Source of the DNA: Paraburkholderia caffeinilytica
GTDB taxonomy: Bacteria; Pseudomonadota; Gammaproteobacteria; Burkholderiales; Burkholderiaceae
Assembly (NCBI RefSeq): GCF_003368325.1
Contig: NZ_CP031466.1
Span: forward strand, 744,001 to 808,000
Direction: 5' to 3'
DNA: 64,000 nt
Shown: piece after piece, positions 42,546 through 51,646 of the stretch
Numbering within the stretch: position 1 is the stretch's first letter
How the letters are laid out: every line of letters starts with the position of its first letter
Made by a program: the position numbers and the translations under genes
Notes under the pieces: model-generated
What the model was told of the DNA's origin: nothing
The model's input: the letters and a program-made list of their open reading frames with translations, nothing else
Database searches by the model: none

Positions 42546-43661
42546 TCAATTGCTCAACAACGATCCGCTTCTGAATGCCTTCGCACCGGCAATGCGCGCG
42601 AATTCCAGCCCGGCCGTCGCGAAGCGCGTCAAATGCCGCGCATACAGCACGCCGGCCACGCTGCTCTTCAGCGTCACCACACGATCGGTCAACGGGTCGA
42701 CGATATCGGCGATCTCCTGGCCGACCTCGACCCAGGTGCCGACTTCGCAGCGATACACGAGCACGCCGCTGATCGGTGCGACGATCGGCTCGGCGCCGGC
42801 CAGAGGCGTGGCGGCGAATTCGAGCGCCGGCAGCGGCGCCGCTGTGCCGTCGATCACGCCACGCGAGGTCAGGTATTCGACGATCGCCTGGGCGTCGCGC
42901 TCCGCGTACTCGTAAGACACTTCGCGCTGACCGCGCAGTTCGATCGTGACCGAGACCGAGCCGTTCGGAATCGGAAAACGGTCGCCGTAACGGCCGCGCA
43001 GATCCGACCAGCAGAAGCTATGGATTTCGTCGAACGGATTGCCCACCGAATTCAACGCCAGCAGCGAAGCCTTGGCGTCCAGATAACAGGCGAGCGGCTC
43101 GACTTCCGGCCACAGGTCCGGGTTCGTGTAGAGGTGCATCGCGGCTTCCCAGTCGCAGTGCAGATCGAGCACGACATCGGCGTCATACGAGAGTTTTTGC
43201 AGCGCCAGACGTTGTGATTCGAGTTCGGTTGCCGGCTTTTGCGCGTCGAGCGCTTCGCGCATCGCCGCGCGGATTGCCGTGCGATTGGCGTCGACGTTGT
43301 CGGTGAGGCGCGCTTCGATGCCGGGCTCAATCAGCGCCGCCAGTTCGTAGAAATTGCGGTTGAAGTTCTGCGCGCTGTTGGTCTCGAAGCGGCCTGTCAG
43401 GTGGCCGAGAAAGTGCTGATTCAGACCGATCGGATTGGCCACCGGCACGATCACGACTTCGCCGCGCACCTTGCCGGCGGCTTCCAGCGCGGCGAGCTTG
43501 CGGCGCAACGCCCACGACACCAGCATGCCAGGCAGCTCGTCGGCATGCAGCGACGACTGGATGTAAATCTTCTGCCCGCCGCCGGGACCGTAGTGAAAAC
43601 TCGTCAGATTACGGGCGGTGCCGAGCGTCGGGGCAATCAGCGGATGGGTTTGGGTTTGCAT
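42546..43661 (-). CDS. Succinylglutamate desuccinylase/aspartoacylase-family zinc hydrolase
   Basis: 371 residues from ATG 43661; an earlier TTG adds seven. The metal site is visible: QSSLHADELPG (His and Glu), and DLHCD for the second His. ANPIGLNQ and NFNRNF are also typical of the AstE/AspA fold. The last ~90 residues (IVAPISGVLVYRCEVGTWVEVGQEIADI) look like a lipoyl/biotinyl-type beta domain, common in this family. It hydrolyses an N-acyl amino acid; the substrate is not decidable. It could work with the nearby amino-acid binding protein. Confidence 0.9.
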   Translation of the reverse strand: MQTQTHPLIAPTLGTARNLTSFHYGPGGGQKIYIQSSLHADELPGMLVSWALRRKLAALEAAGKVRGEVVIVPVANPIGLNQHFLGHLTGRFETNSAQNFNRNFYELAALIEPGIEARLTDNVDANRTAIRAAMREALDAQKPATELESQRLALQKLSYDADVVLDLHCDWEAAMHLYTNPDLWPEVEPLACYLDAKASLLALNSVGNPFDEIHSFCWSDLRGRYGDRFPIPNGSVSVTIELRGQREVSYEYAERDAQAIVEYLTSRGVIDGTAAPLPALEFAATPLAGAEPIVAPISGVLVYRCEVGTWVEVGQEIADIVDPLTDRVVTLKSSVAGVLYARHLTRFATAGLEFARIAGAKAFRSGSLLSN

Positions 43662-43917
43662 GGTCTTCAAATCCGCGGGCAAGTGAGGCGTGCCGCGCTA
43701 TGTCGTTGATTACAGGGGGAAAGGGGGCTTCAAGCTTAGTATTCGAACTGAATTATTGGCGGGCGGGTTCGCGGCGTCTCGATCGCACGATCTTAGCCGA
43801 TATGACGCAGCGCGTGGTCTGATGCGGCATTGTCCGGAGCGCGTGCGGTACACGCGGCAGGTTGGGGGCGGCTCGATCGCACGCCGGGTTGCGCGCTAAA
43901 GCGGTCCCACAAACGAA

Positions 43918-43944
43918 ACGGGCTCCGCGCGATGCGGAGCCCGT
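43918..43944 (-). terminator. Terminator after amino-acid binding-protein gene
   Basis: An 11-bp stem (ACGGGCTCCGC and its complement) closes the loop GCGAT and is followed by T-rich sequence on the minus strand. It ends the gene at 43988. Confidence 0.85.
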
Positions 43945-43987
43945 CCTTGCAAACCGGCAAGCGCGTCGTCAGACGCGCGTGGCTGGC

Positions 43988-44770
43988 TTAGCCGCCGTAC
44001 ACGTCGAAGTCGAAGTACTTCTTCTCGAGCTTCTTGTACGTACCGTCCTTGATGATGTCGGCAATTGCCTTGTCGACCTTCGCCTTCAGATCGGTGTCTT
44101 CCTTGCGCATGCCGATGCCTGCGCCGTTGCCGAGGATCTTCGGATCGTCGAGGTCCTTGCCGACGAAGTCGAAGCCCGCGCCGCGCGGCGTCTTCAGGAA
44201 GCCGATGTCAGCTTGCACGGCGTCTTGCAGCGCAGCGTCCAGACGGCCCGACAGCAAGTCGGCGTAGACCTGGTCCTGGTTCTGATACGGCACAACCTTC
44301 GTGCCCTTCGCTTCCCAGTACGTCTTTGCGTAGGTTTCCTGGATCGTGCCTTGCTCGACGCCAACCGACTTGCCCTTCAGCGAATCGGCGGTCGGCAGGA
44401 TGCCCGAACCCTTCTTCGCGACGAGGCGCGTCGGCGTGTTGAACAGCTTCGACGAGAAGGCGATCTGCTCGGCGCGTTGCGGCGTCATGGACATCGACGA
44501 CAGCACGCCGTCGAACTTCTTCGCCTTCAGGGCCGGGATCATGCCGTCGAAGTCGTTTTCGACCCACACGCACTTGGCTTTCAGGCGCGCGCAGATTTCA
44601 TTGCCGAGGTCGATGTCGAAGCCCGCAAGTTTGCCGTCCGAACCCTTGGACTCAAACGGGGGGTAGCTGGCGTCAACGCCGAAACGGATAGTCGACCAAT
44701 CTTTAGCGTGTGCGCCAATCGAGACGGTAGCAAGCAGAGCAACCGTCAAAGCCGCTAGCAGTTTTTTCAC
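43988..44770 (-). CDS. Polar/basic amino-acid ABC transporter substrate-binding protein
   Basis: 260 residues from GTG 44770, with GAGGAG seven bases upstream; the longer frame is spurious. The signal peptide (KKLLAALTVALLATVSIGAHA) precedes the SBP_bac_3 fold: IRFGVDASYPPFESKGSDGK, GFDIDLGNEICARLKAKC, FDGMIPALKAKKFDGVLSSMS and VGVEQGTIQETYAKTYW. It is close to the lysine/arginine/ornithine and histidine binding proteins (ArgT/HisJ). Permease and ATPase genes are not adjacent. Confidence 0.93.
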   Translation of the reverse strand: MKKLLAALTVALLATVSIGAHAKDWSTIRFGVDASYPPFESKGSDGKLAGFDIDLGNEICARLKAKCVWVENDFDGMIPALKAKKFDGVLSSMSMTPQRAEQIAFSSKLFNTPTRLVAKKGSGILPTADSLKGKSVGVEQGTIQETYAKTYWEAKGTKVVPYQNQDQVYADLLSGRLDAALQDAVQADIGFLKTPRGAGFDFVGKDLDDPKILGNGAGIGMRKEDTDLKAKVDKAIADIIKDGTYKKLEKKYFDFDVYGG

Positions 44771-45546
44771 TGTTTTACTCCTCGGTGTAGTTCGAATACT
44801 CCCGTATGCGGTTGTGCCGCTGCGGGACGCCTGGCGCGACTTACGACCAGGCTTGGGTTGAAGCTGCCGGCCGGGGCGGCCAGCAGCGCGCGCCAAGCTT
44901 ATCAGTTCAAAAAGATTGGGTAGTTAGTGAAACACCGGATAGCGCAAGGGAATAGCTTTTAATGCCTGAATGTGGTGAGGGGATTCGATAGGGTTCGGTG
45001 GTGTCGTCATGCTTAATGCATGGCTCCGAGCATGGCTCCGAGCATGACCCCGAGCATGGCCTCGAAAGCCGCTCGTTGCCCTGTAACGAGGTCGTAATGA
45101 AGTTGGGAAGTTGGCGAATCGCGCCGCGTTGTCCGGATACGTTGCCGGATGTGTTGTGCCGTCAAAACCGGCATTCGAAAAAGCGCTATTTACCACTGCC
45201 TATTGCGGAATTTTGCGGACTATTGCGGCGCCCTCGATTGTTTCAAATTGTTTCAAACGGCTGTCGACGAGTTAAAGATTTCGCATGAACGACCGTTAAA
45301 TACAGATGAACGTATGTGTGAAATCAAGCCTGACCGATGGTTTTTCGCGATTGGGGCGGGGCCGGAACCAAAAATGCATGGCTTGGCGCTATGATCGACG
45401 CTCTGCACGCCTGCCTTCGCAGCGTACGTTCGTATCGGTATCTGTCTGAACAAAGTTATCGAGCACTACGCGAGCGCTACGCCCGCGATTAAACACCGCG
45501 CACCCGTTTGCGTTCGTCTTGATGGCCTTCTGCTAAGCGGTTGTAT
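44771..45546. other. Gene-free stretch with 12-bp repeats
   Basis: About 775 bases without a credible gene; the frames of ~80-96 codons have no ribosome sites or coding character. It serves as the promoter region for the divergent binding-protein genes. It holds the tandem repeat at 45019-45066. Confidence 0.6.
45019..45066. repeat. 12-bp tandem repeat, four units
   Basis: CATGGCTCCGAG twice, then CATGACCCCGAG and CATGGCCTCGAA. Non-coding. Too short and uninterrupted to be a CRISPR array. Confidence 0.85.
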
Positions 45547-46695
45547 ATGCACACGATTTCGATGGCAGACGACATGCGCTGTTTCAAACCATCGCTGCGG
45601 CGCCGGATTGCGCTCGCGGCGGCACGCGCGAAGTCGCTCTGCGGCGGCGGGGTTTCGGGTTTTTTGACGTTACTGATAAACGCCGCTTTCTGCGGTAGCC
45701 TTTTGTCTCCAGCACCCGTCGTGGCCGCCGACAAGGTTCTGCGAGTGCTGGCATGGCCCGGTTACGCCGACGCCGACGTCGTCCAGGCTTTCGAGGCGCG
45801 CTACCACGCGAAGGTCGAAGTCACGTTGGTCGATTCCGACGAGGCGCTATGGGCGCAAATGCATACCCAGCGTACGCCACAGTTCGATGTGCTCGCGGCG
45901 AATACCGCCGAGGTCCAGCGTTATACCCGCGCGAATCTGCTGGTGCCGCTCGATCTGGCCAGTTTGCCGAATACGAAAAAACAGTTGCCGCGGTTTCAGG
46001 CGCGGTCGTCGATCGAAGGGCTGACCTCGGCGGGCAATGTGTACGCCATTCCATTCACGTATTCGTCGATGGGGCTGATCTATGACCGCAAGCAGATCGC
46101 CGTTGCGCCGCGCTCGATGCGCGAACTGTGGAACCCGCGCTACCGCGGCAAGGTTCTCGACTTCAATAGCGCCCAGCACAATTTCTCGTTCACGGCGCTG
46201 GCGCTGGGCTATCCCCATCCCTTCCAGCTCGATGCCACGCAGATGCGCGTGATCGCCCACAAGCTAGTCGATCTGCGCCGCAATCTGCTGACCTACTACA
46301 CACTGCCGGAAGAAGCGACCGCGTTCTTCATCCAGCACAAAGCTGCCTTGATGTTCGGCAACTATGGCACCCAGCAGGTCGAATCGTTGCGCCGCGCCGG
46401 CGCCGACGTGGGCTACGTGATTCCCGACGAAGGCGCGCTCGCCTGGCTGGACTGCTGGGCGATGACGCGTGCCGCGCAGGATCGTCCGCTCGCGCTTGCG
46501 TGGATCAACTACATGCTCGAACCGGACGTCAGTGCGTTGTTGACCCAACGGCAGGGGCTTGCCAACACGCTGACAGCACCGGCGGAGAACAGCGACAAGG
46601 CGCACATCGTCTGGATCGGCCCAGTGGAAGACATTCAGCGGCGCGAGGAACTGTGGAGCAGAATCGTGTCCGGCGACAGGTCGGAGCGTTTTTGA
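45547..46695 (+). CDS. Polyamine-type ABC solute-binding protein (PotD-like)
   Basis: About 382 residues from ATG 45547 (alternatives at 45562 or 45574). The signal segment (FLTLLINAAFCGSLLSPAPVVAA) is followed by LRVLAWPGYADADVVQAFEARYHAKVEVTL, the start of the PotD/extracellular-binding family 1 fold. IPFTYSSMGLIYDRKQI and ALAWLDCWAMTRAA follow. No permease is next to it. Its TGA overlaps the start of a diguanylate cyclase by one base, so this is likely a periplasmic sensor partner rather than a transport component. Confidence 0.85.
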   Translation: MHTISMADDMRCFKPSLRRRIALAAARAKSLCGGGVSGFLTLLINAAFCGSLLSPAPVVAADKVLRVLAWPGYADADVVQAFEARYHAKVEVTLVDSDEALWAQMHTQRTPQFDVLAANTAEVQRYTRANLLVPLDLASLPNTKKQLPRFQARSSIEGLTSAGNVYAIPFTYSSMGLIYDRKQIAVAPRSMRELWNPRYRGKVLDFNSAQHNFSFTALALGYPHPFQLDATQMRVIAHKLVDLRRNLLTYYTLPEEATAFFIQHKAALMFGNYGTQQVESLRRAGADVGYVIPDEGALAWLDCWAMTRAAQDRPLALAWINYMLEPDVSALLTQRQGLANTLTAPAENSDKAHIVWIGPVEDIQRREELWSRIVSGDRSERF

Positions 46696-48512
46696 TGATG
46701 CGCCCCGGCTTGACATTCAAGTTATCGATTCTGCTGGCGTGCATTGGCGTGCTCGCGTCCGGCGCGACCGGTTATTACACGTATCGCGCCAACCGTACGA
46801 TGCTGGTGAACGAAGCCGGACACAGCCTGCTGACGTCGACGGAACTGCTGGGGCAGCGCTTTTCCGTGGCGATCGCCGACGTCGCCGCGGACGCGCTGGT
46901 GCTCGCGAGCTTGCCGTCTTTGGCGGACGTTGCGCAGACCGACAACGGCGTTGGCCCGAATGCGCCGCGCGAACAACTGGCGCAGGTGTATGCCAGCTTC
47001 ATGGTGCACCATCCCGAGTACCTGCAAATTCGTTTCATTACCCGCAAGCACTACGGACTCGAGCTGATCCGTTTCGACCGTGACGGGGACGGCCTGGTGC
47101 GGGTCGAGGGGAATCGCTTGCAGGAAAAAGGCCAGTTTGCGTATGTGTTCGACACGCTGGCGTTCTCGCCCGGGCGCATTTACACCTCGCCGATCACAGT
47201 GAATCACGAGTACGGCGCGCATGCCGCCGAGGGCAAGCCGACGCTGCGGCTCGGCACACCGGTGGCCGATGCGGGTGGCGCGGTGGTGGGCGTCGTGATA
47301 ATCGATATCGATCTGGCCGGCTTGCTCAACCGTTTGCAGAGCGATTTGCCGAGTGACTACCAGGTCTATCTCGCCAACGAGTGGGGCGACTTCCTGGTCC
47401 ATCCGGATGCCTCGAAAACGTTCGGCTTCGACAGGGGGCGCCGCGTCCTGATGCAGGACAGTTTTTCCGCCACCCGGCCGCTCTTCGATCAGTCAAAAAG
47501 CGAAGTGCAACTGAACGGTCTCGTGCGGCCGGGACAGGCGGCCGGTCAGGTGCTCGCTTTCGTGCGCCGACCGTTCGGCGCCTCCGAAGGCAACCGTTTT
47601 ATCGTGATCGGCCTCGCCAAGCCGCTCGACGACGTCTTGTCCGGCGCCACCCAGCTGGGCAACAGAATCATTCGCATGGTGTTGGTATTCAGCGTGTTGG
47701 CGCTGTTCCTCGCGATTCTGTTTGCGCGTGCGCTGACCAAGCCGTTGCACATTCTCGCGTACGCAGCGACGCATCTGTTCGCCGAGCACGCGATGGAAAC
47801 GCTGCCACTCAAACGCACTGACGAGATCGGCGTTCTGGCGCGCTGCTTCGATCGTTTGCGCCGGGAAATCAAGTCGCAAATGGATGTGTTGCATAACAAG
47901 CAACGTGAGCTCGTGCATCTCGCCACGCACGATGGCCTGACAGGCCTGCCAAACCGGATGTTGTTCATGCAGAAGCTCGAGACGGCGATCGAGGAAGCGA
48001 CGCAGCGTCAGGAAAGGCTTGCCGTGCTGTTCGTCGACCTCGACCGTTTCAAGCAGATCAACGACCAGTTCGGCCATTCGATCGGCGACAAGGTGCTCGC
48101 CTCGGTGGCGCAGCGGCTGAAGCAGGTGCTTTTCAAGGCGGACGTTGCGGCGCGGCTCGGCGGCGACGAGTTCATCGTGATGATCGAGGGGCCGCGCTCC
48201 GCCGAGGCCGCACCGGGAATTGCCTCGCGGATCATGGCGGTGTTGAACGAAGAACTGCTGATCGATGGACAACGCATGACGGTAGGCGCCAGCATCGGCA
48301 TCAGTCAGTTTCCTGACGACAGCGCCACGGTGGAGGAGCTGCTGCTCCACGCCGATGCGGCGATGTATGCCGCCAAGGCCGGCGGACGGTGTGGGTATCT
48401 GCGCTACCAGGATGTGCTGGAGGCACAGGAGGCACAGGAGGCACAGAAGCGGGAGCAGGAGCGGGCGAGCGAAGGGGCCACGGAAGGCCGTGAAGCGGAG
48501 CCGACCGCCTGA
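46695..48512 (+). CDS. Membrane diguanylate cyclase (periplasmic sensor-HAMP-GGDEF)
   Basis: 605 residues from ATG 46695, which overlaps the upstream stop (TGATG). The order is TM1 (FKLSILLACIGVLASGATGYY), a ~270-residue periplasmic dCache-like domain, TM2 (IIRMVLVFSVLALFLAILF), HAMP (EIGVLARCFDRLRREI), and GGDEF. The last has the intact RLGGDEF signature and HDGLTGLPNRMLF. It makes c-di-GMP. The inhibitory RxxD site five residues before GGDEF reads FKAD, so product feedback may be lost. The C-terminus has EAQ repeats from a 9-bp unit. The periplasmic input probably receives the signal from the upstream binding protein. Confidence 0.93.
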   Translation: MMRPGLTFKLSILLACIGVLASGATGYYTYRANRTMLVNEAGHSLLTSTELLGQRFSVAIADVAADALVLASLPSLADVAQTDNGVGPNAPREQLAQVYASFMVHHPEYLQIRFITRKHYGLELIRFDRDGDGLVRVEGNRLQEKGQFAYVFDTLAFSPGRIYTSPITVNHEYGAHAAEGKPTLRLGTPVADAGGAVVGVVIIDIDLAGLLNRLQSDLPSDYQVYLANEWGDFLVHPDASKTFGFDRGRRVLMQDSFSATRPLFDQSKSEVQLNGLVRPGQAAGQVLAFVRRPFGASEGNRFIVIGLAKPLDDVLSGATQLGNRIIRMVLVFSVLALFLAILFARALTKPLHILAYAATHLFAEHAMETLPLKRTDEIGVLARCFDRLRREIKSQMDVLHNKQRELVHLATHDGLTGLPNRMLFMQKLETAIEEATQRQERLAVLFVDLDRFKQINDQFGHSIGDKVLASVAQRLKQVLFKADVAARLGGDEFIVMIEGPRSAEAAPGIASRIMAVLNEELLIDGQRMTVGASIGISQFPDDSATVEELLLHADAAMYAAKAGGRCGYLRYQDVLEAQEAQEAQKREQERASEGATEGREAEPTA

Positions 48513-48573
48513 GGCGCCGATGAGATGTCAATGAGACGCTTCGATAGAGAGCGCTGATCGATCGCAACGATGG

Positions 48574-48598
48574 AAAAAACCGGCATGCTGTGCCGGTT
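48574..48598 (-). terminator. Terminator after fructuronate-reductase gene
   Basis: AACCGGCA-TGCTG-TGCCGGTT stem with a run of T residues on the minus strand. It ends the gene at 48652. Confidence 0.85.
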
Positions 48599-48651
48599 CG
48601 ACGCCGCCAGCCCCACTATGCCGGCCATGCGCGTTTCCCCAACGCGCGGCT

Positions 48652-50142
48652 TCATTGCAATGCGGCGATGGCTCCCCGTGCGCCATTTTCGTGAAGCAAC
48701 TGCAATGCGCGTCGAAGCGCTTTTCTGAACTCGGGCAGGGCCGCCAGATCCGCCGGAAACACTTCACGCACGGACAGCAATGCGTCCATCAGGGCCTGCG
48801 GCTCGCTCCGCGCGGATGCCGCGAGCGCTGTCAGTCTGCCGGCTAGCGGATCGCTGATTTCGTAGTGCGCGCCGTCGTCCGCATGGCCGCGCAAAAACAT
48901 CATCCAGGCCGCTATCGCCAGCGCAAGACGCGTGAACGGCTGTCCCGCGCCGATCCGCGCCGCGATCGTGGCGAGCAGGCGCGGTGGAATCTTCTGGCTG
49001 CCGTCCATCGCGATCTGCGCGCAGCGGTGTTTCAGCGCTGGATTTGCGTAGCGCTCGAGCAATGCGTCCCGATAGGCGGGCAGGTCGAACGATGCAGGCA
49101 TGGTTAGCGTCGGCGCGATTTCGTCCGTCATCATCGCGTGAATGAGATTGCGCAGGGGACGATGGGAGACCGCTGCGTCGATCGTGTCGAAGCCGCCGAG
49201 CATCGACAAATAGGCCAGCGTGGAGTGCGTGCCGTTCAGCATGCGCAGCTTCGCCAGTTCGAACGGCGTCACGTCGTCGACGAGTTGCGCGCCGACTGCG
49301 TCCCATGCGGGACGTCCCCCGGCAAAACGATCTTCAATGACCCATTGCCGGAACGGCTCGCACGGCACCGGCGCGGCATCCTCATAAACGATCGCGTGGG
49401 CCACGGTGACGCGTTCGGCGTCGGTGGTGGCCGGCACGATGCGGTCGACCATGGTCGACGGAAACGCAACACGGGCGGCGATCCAGTCGGCCAGCCCGGG
49501 ATCGCGTTGCCGCGCGAACGAACAGACCACCTGCCGCAGCGCGGCGCCGTTGTGAGAAAGGTTGTCGCACGAAAGCACGGTAAACGGTTGACCGTGCGCA
49601 CTGTCGCGCCGCTCGCGCAATGCCGCGACGAGGATGCCCGGCACCGTGCGCGGCTCGAGCGGGTTGGCCAGATCGTGCGCGACGGCGGGATCGTTCAGCG
49701 CGACCTCGCCGGTTTGCGGGTCGCGGCAGTAGCCTTTTTCAGTGACGGTCAGCGAGACGATCTGGACCAGCGGATCCGCGAGACGCGCGAACAGGGCGGC
49801 GCGATCGTGCGGCATGGCCAGCACTTCGCGCAGCGCACGCACGACGGTTACCCTGGCGCCACGCGGCCCGCGTTCAACCACGCTATACAGACCTTGCTGC
49901 TCCATCAGCGTATCGCGCTTGCCGACATCGCCTTGCAGCGTGACGCCGCAAATGCCCCAGTCGCCGCCCGCGGCAAGCATGGCCTCCTCCGTATAGAGGG
50001 CTTGATGCGCGCGATGGAAGTTGCCAATCCCCAGATGAACGATGCCGATGCGCGGCTCCTGCCATTGCGGCGACAACAGATGCGTCTGCAGCGTAGGCAG
50101 TGCTTGGCGGACGAGGCGAGGCAAGGTGGCTGCAGAAATCAT
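48652..50142 (-). CDS. uxuB: Mannitol dehydrogenase-family enzyme, probably D-fructuronate reductase
   Basis: 496 residues. The nucleotide-binding N-terminus IVHLGIGNFHRAHQALY is followed by LTVTEKGYC, SCDNLSHNG, MVDRIVPATT and the catalytic helix KLRMLNGTHSTLAYLSML (Lys and His). The family reduces fructuronate to mannonate (UxuB) or oxidises mannitol/tagaturonate. Context decides for UxuB: a mannonate dehydratase is divergent at 50404 and the rest of a hexuronate/gulonate pathway follows. NAD(H)-dependent, cytoplasmic. Confidence 0.88.
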   Translation of the reverse strand: MISAATLPRLVRQALPTLQTHLLSPQWQEPRIGIVHLGIGNFHRAHQALYTEEAMLAAGGDWGICGVTLQGDVGKRDTLMEQQGLYSVVERGPRGARVTVVRALREVLAMPHDRAALFARLADPLVQIVSLTVTEKGYCRDPQTGEVALNDPAVAHDLANPLEPRTVPGILVAALRERRDSAHGQPFTVLSCDNLSHNGAALRQVVCSFARQRDPGLADWIAARVAFPSTMVDRIVPATTDAERVTVAHAIVYEDAAPVPCEPFRQWVIEDRFAGGRPAWDAVGAQLVDDVTPFELAKLRMLNGTHSTLAYLSMLGGFDTIDAAVSHRPLRNLIHAMMTDEIAPTLTMPASFDLPAYRDALLERYANPALKHRCAQIAMDGSQKIPPRLLATIAARIGAGQPFTRLALAIAAWMMFLRGHADDGAHYEISDPLAGRLTALAASARSEPQALMDALLSVREVFPADLAALPEFRKALRRALQLLHENGARGAIAALQ

Positions 50143-50228
50143 GTGACGAAATCCAGATGGCGGAAGAAGGCGGAAAAGGCTTTGGAACGACGCCGCTCAG
50201 CGGGAAAACCCTGATTTGACGTCTCGAT

Positions 50229-50246
50229 ATACTTGTATGGTAGCAT
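50229..50246. promoter_or_regulatory. Candidate GntR operator between uxuB and manD-like gene
   Basis: ATAC-TT-GTAT palindrome (50229-50238) overlapping GTATGGTAGCAT (50235-50246). A similar GCATGGTAGTAT lies at 55530-55541, before the GntR gene. The palindrome sits in the divergent promoter of both catabolic genes. Confidence 0.45.
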
Positions 50247-50403
50247 CGTTCAAACAATTTGAGACGGGTTTGGGACAAGTTGATGCGTGCGATTTTCCAC
50301 CTCATTTTCCACCTCAACCCGTGCCCGAAACCGACATAAAAAACCGCCATTCGCATCCCGCCGTTCCGTGCGGTTCGCGACTCGCCTCTGCAAGGAAGCA
50401 CTC

Positions 50404-51612
50404 ATGAAAATCGTTCGCGCCGACGTGATCGTCACGTGCCCGGGCCGCAATTTCGTCACGCTGAAAATCGTCACTGACGACGGCATACACGGCATCGGCG
50501 ATGCAACGCTGAACGGCCGCGAACTCGCGGTTGCTTCGTACCTGAAAGACCATGTGTGCCCGTTGTTGATCGGCCGCGATCCCGGCCGTATCGAAGACAC
50601 TTGGCAGTACCTCTACAAGGGCGCGTACTGGCGCCGCGGCCCGGTCACGATGACGGCGATCGCCGCGGTGGATATGGCGCTGTGGGACATTCTCGGCAAA
50701 GTCACGGGCATGCCGCTGTACAAGCTGCTCGGCGGCGCCTCGCGGGAAGGCGTGATGGTGTACGGCCACGCCACCGGCCGCGACATTCCCGAAGCGCTCG
50801 ACCGTTACGCGGAACACGTCGAAGCCGGCTATCAGGCGATTCGCGTTCAATGCGGCGTGCCGAATATGCGCTCGGTGTACGGCGTGTCCAAAGGCGGCGG
50901 CATGTACGAGCCGGCCACCAAGGGCGCGGTCGAGGAGCAGAGCTGGTCGTCGGAAAAGTATCTCGACTTCGTGCCGAAGCTCTTTGACGCGGTGCGAGAC
51001 AAGTTCGGCTTCGATACGCATTTGCTGCACGACGTCCACCACCGTTTGACACCGATCGAAGCCGCGCGTCTCGGCAAATCGGTCGAGCCGTATCGCCTGT
51101 TCTGGATGGAGGACCCGACGCCCGCGGAAAACCAGGCCGGCTTCCGACTGATCCGCGAGCATACGGTCACGCCGATCGCCGTGGGCGAGATCTTCAACAG
51201 CATCTGGGATTGCAAACAGTTGATCGAGGAGCAGTTGATCGACTATATCCGCGCAACTTTGACGCACGCGGGCGGCATAACGCATCTGCGACGTATCGCG
51301 GATTTTGCTTCGCTCTACCAGGTGAGAACCGGTTGTCACGGGCCGTCGGATCTGTCGCCGGTGTGCATGGGCGCGGCGCTGCACTTCGATCTGTGGGTGC
51401 CGAATTTCGGCGTGCAGGAATACATGGGTTTTCCGCGGGAAGCGCTCGACGTATTCCCGCATGCATGGCGCTTCGAGCGCGGCATGATGCATCCCGGCGA
51501 AGCGCCGGGCCACGGCGTCGATATCGACGAAGCGGCCGCGGCGCGGTATCCCTACGACCCCGCGTATCTGCCGGTCGCGCGCCTCGAAGACGGAACGCTG
51601 TGGAACTGGTGA
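50404..51612 (+). CDS. manD: D-mannonate dehydratase, enolase superfamily (ManD/RspA)
   Basis: 402 residues from ATG 50404 (GGAAG upstream). The N-terminal capping domain ([20 protein letters not shown]) is followed by [62 protein letters not shown] and [11 protein letters not shown]. These are the metal-binding and catalytic stations of ManD-type enzymes. Length matches the family. It converts D-mannonate to 2-keto-3-deoxygluconate. RspA homologues can be slower on mannonate, so specificity needs a test. It is divergent from uxuB and upstream of a transporter and a dehydrogenase. Confidence 0.93.
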   Translation: MKIVRADVIVTCPGRNFVTLKIVTDDGIHGIGDATLNGRELAVASYLKDHVCPLLIGRDPGRIEDTWQYLYKGAYWRRGPVTMTAIAAVDMALWDILGKVTGMPLYKLLGGASREGVMVYGHATGRDIPEALDRYAEHVEAGYQAIRVQCGVPNMRSVYGVSKGGGMYEPATKGAVEEQSWSSEKYLDFVPKLFDAVRDKFGFDTHLLHDVHHRLTPIEAARLGKSVEPYRLFWMEDPTPAENQAGFRLIREHTVTPIAVGEIFNSIWDCKQLIEEQLIDYIRATLTHAGGITHLRRIADFASLYQVRTGCHGPSDLSPVCMGAALHFDLWVPNFGVQEYMGFPREALDVFPHAWRFERGMMHPGEAPGHGVDIDEAAAARYPYDPAYLPVARLEDGTLWNW

Positions 51613-51646
51613 GCCGAGTTCGCTCGACCAACCCAACTACAAAATC

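Noticed and set aside
45019..45066. Possible CRISPR array
   Set aside because: Units are directly adjacent with no spacers and no cas genes are in the window.
44924..45288. Small frames on both strands in the 44.8-45.5 kb gap
   Set aside because: They overlap the 12-bp tandem repeat, lack ribosome sites and have no coding character.
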